Origin: WHSW01 sp963705955
GTDB taxonomy: Bacteria; Actinomycetota; Thermoleophilia; Solirubrobacterales; 70-9
Assembly (NCBI GenBank): GCA_963705955.1
Contig: CAVPLH010000001.1
Span: 199,474 to 263,473 of the forward strand
DNA: 64,000 bases
Direction: 5' to 3'
Shown here one piece after another: positions 63,368 through 64,000 of this stretch. Positions within the stretch are counted from its first letter, which is position 1. Each line of letters begins with the position of its first letter. The notes under the pieces were generated by a model. The model was not told the DNA's origin. It did no database searches and worked only from the letters and a program-made list of their open reading frames with translations. The position numbers and the translations under genes were made by a program.

Positions 63368-64000
63368 GCTTTCGCCCCCGCCGTGCTGAAGATCCGCCGG
63401 ATGAACGTCGCCCCGCGTCCGCGCTCGACGGTCCTCGGCGAGCGCCACCGCGACAACCGGCTCTGCAGCAACAGCAACAGCAGGTCGAGCAGCACCGCCA
63501 TCGCGAGCAGGATGATCACCGGAATGAAGATCCCTGTCTTGAAGGCGTCCTGCTGGATCGCGAAGTAGAGCGGACCTCCGAGGCCGCCGCCTCCGGCGAA
63601 CACGGCGAGGCTGGCGATCGCAACCGTGGAGACCGTGGCGATCCGCACTCCGGCGATGATCTCCGGGACCGCGAGCGGCAACTCGACGCGCCGGAACAGC
63701 TGCTGCGTCGGTCATCCCCATGCCCCGCCCAGCGTCCTTGCTCGAGGTCGGGACGTTGGCGAGCCCGGTGACCATGTTGCGGTAGATGATCTGCAGCGTG
63801 TAGAGGACGAGGGCGATGATCGCGGTGACGTTGCCGCGTCCGGTGATCGGCAGCAGCAGCAGGAAGAGCGCGATCGAGGGGATCGTGTAGATCACCCCGG
63901 CGATCCCGGTGAAGGCCGGGATCAGCCAGCGGCGGCGGTGCGAGATCACGACCAGGCCGAAGGCGACCACGAACCCGACCGTGACCGAGGCGAGGACGAT
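63364..64000 (-). CDS. Osmoprotectant ABC transporter permease, second subunit (5' end outside window, one frameshift)
   Basis: At least 212 aa; the start lies beyond the right edge. The N-terminal visible part (VVAFGLVVISHRRRWLIPAF, IPSIALFLLLLPITG, LYTLQIIYRNMVTGLANV) is in one frame to about 63703. It then moves to the frame of PLAVPEIIAGVRIATVSTVA and FAGGGGLGGPLYFAIQQDAF. A lost C in GACGCAGCAGCTG (expected D-A-Q-Q-L-F-R-R-V) explains it. The EAA loop DAGRGMGMTDA is present at the break. The ATPase gene should lie outside the window. Confidence 0.82.

Overview
The window is high-GC (about 70% by eye) bacterial chromosome. Strong GC bias at third codon positions leaves long open frames antisense to nearly every gene. 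The gene content fits an aerobic actinobacterium: F420-dependent luciferase-like oxidoreductases, ergothioneine genes egtB/egtD, a DipZ-type CcdA-thioredoxin fusion, a wax ester synthase/DGAT, paired ArsA-like ATPases and a SigA-type sigma factor. Many starts sit 6-13 nt behind a TANNNT box, which points to leaderless transcripts. My best guess is class Thermoleophilia (Solirubrobacterales/Gaiellales). This is inference only: no rRNA or tRNA is present.

Layout. 0-9.4 kb is acyl-CoA metabolism: a B12 mutase large subunit with isobutyryl-CoA-mutase-type active-site residues, amidase, HAD hydrolase, thiolase, leucyl aminopeptidase, a PaaI thioesterase coupled to a 44-aa protein, a divergent HxlR regulator and an acyl-CoA dehydrogenase. 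9.4-12.9 kb has the MeaB GTPase that chaperones B12 mutases, then an acyltransferase. 11.7-17.3 kb is an alpha-glucan set (GT4 glycosyltransferase, GH57 branching enzyme, methyltransferase) interrupted by a Tat-exported flavin amine oxidase. 17.3-23.3 kb is redox and signalling: methyltransferase, sulfite-oxidase-like protein with its reductase, DipZ, a class III adenylate cyclase and a LON-domain protein. 23.3-32.3 kb has gamma-glutamyltransferase, an ftsZ-parA pair with long disordered N-termini, two tandem ArsA/Get3 ATPases and an unrecognised 625-aa protein. 32.3-44.8 kb has two secreted sulfatases, sigA, a YihY membrane protein, class II FBPase, an F420 oxidoreductase, egtB/egtD and an SDR.

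44.9-53 kb is a surface/secreted-protein island: a YadA-like 17-residue-repeat protein, three tandem YWTD-type beta-propeller paralogues (the middle one broken by several frameshifts), an RTX-repeat protein, a small exported protein and a prepilin-anchored Vps62-like protein. 53-64 kb has LapA, a three-gene proton-translocating transhydrogenase (pntAa/Ab/B), a luciferase-like oxidoreductase, a wax ester synthase/DGAT, a second Vps62-like protein fused to a polytopic membrane domain, a HAD phosphatase and an osmoprotectant ABC transporter that runs off the end.

The last 24 kb has many single-base frame disruptions in otherwise well-conserved genes, while the first 40 kb has almost none. That looks more like sequencing or assembly error than biology, except possibly in the middle propeller gene. 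No insertion sequence, prophage, CRISPR array or tRNA was seen.
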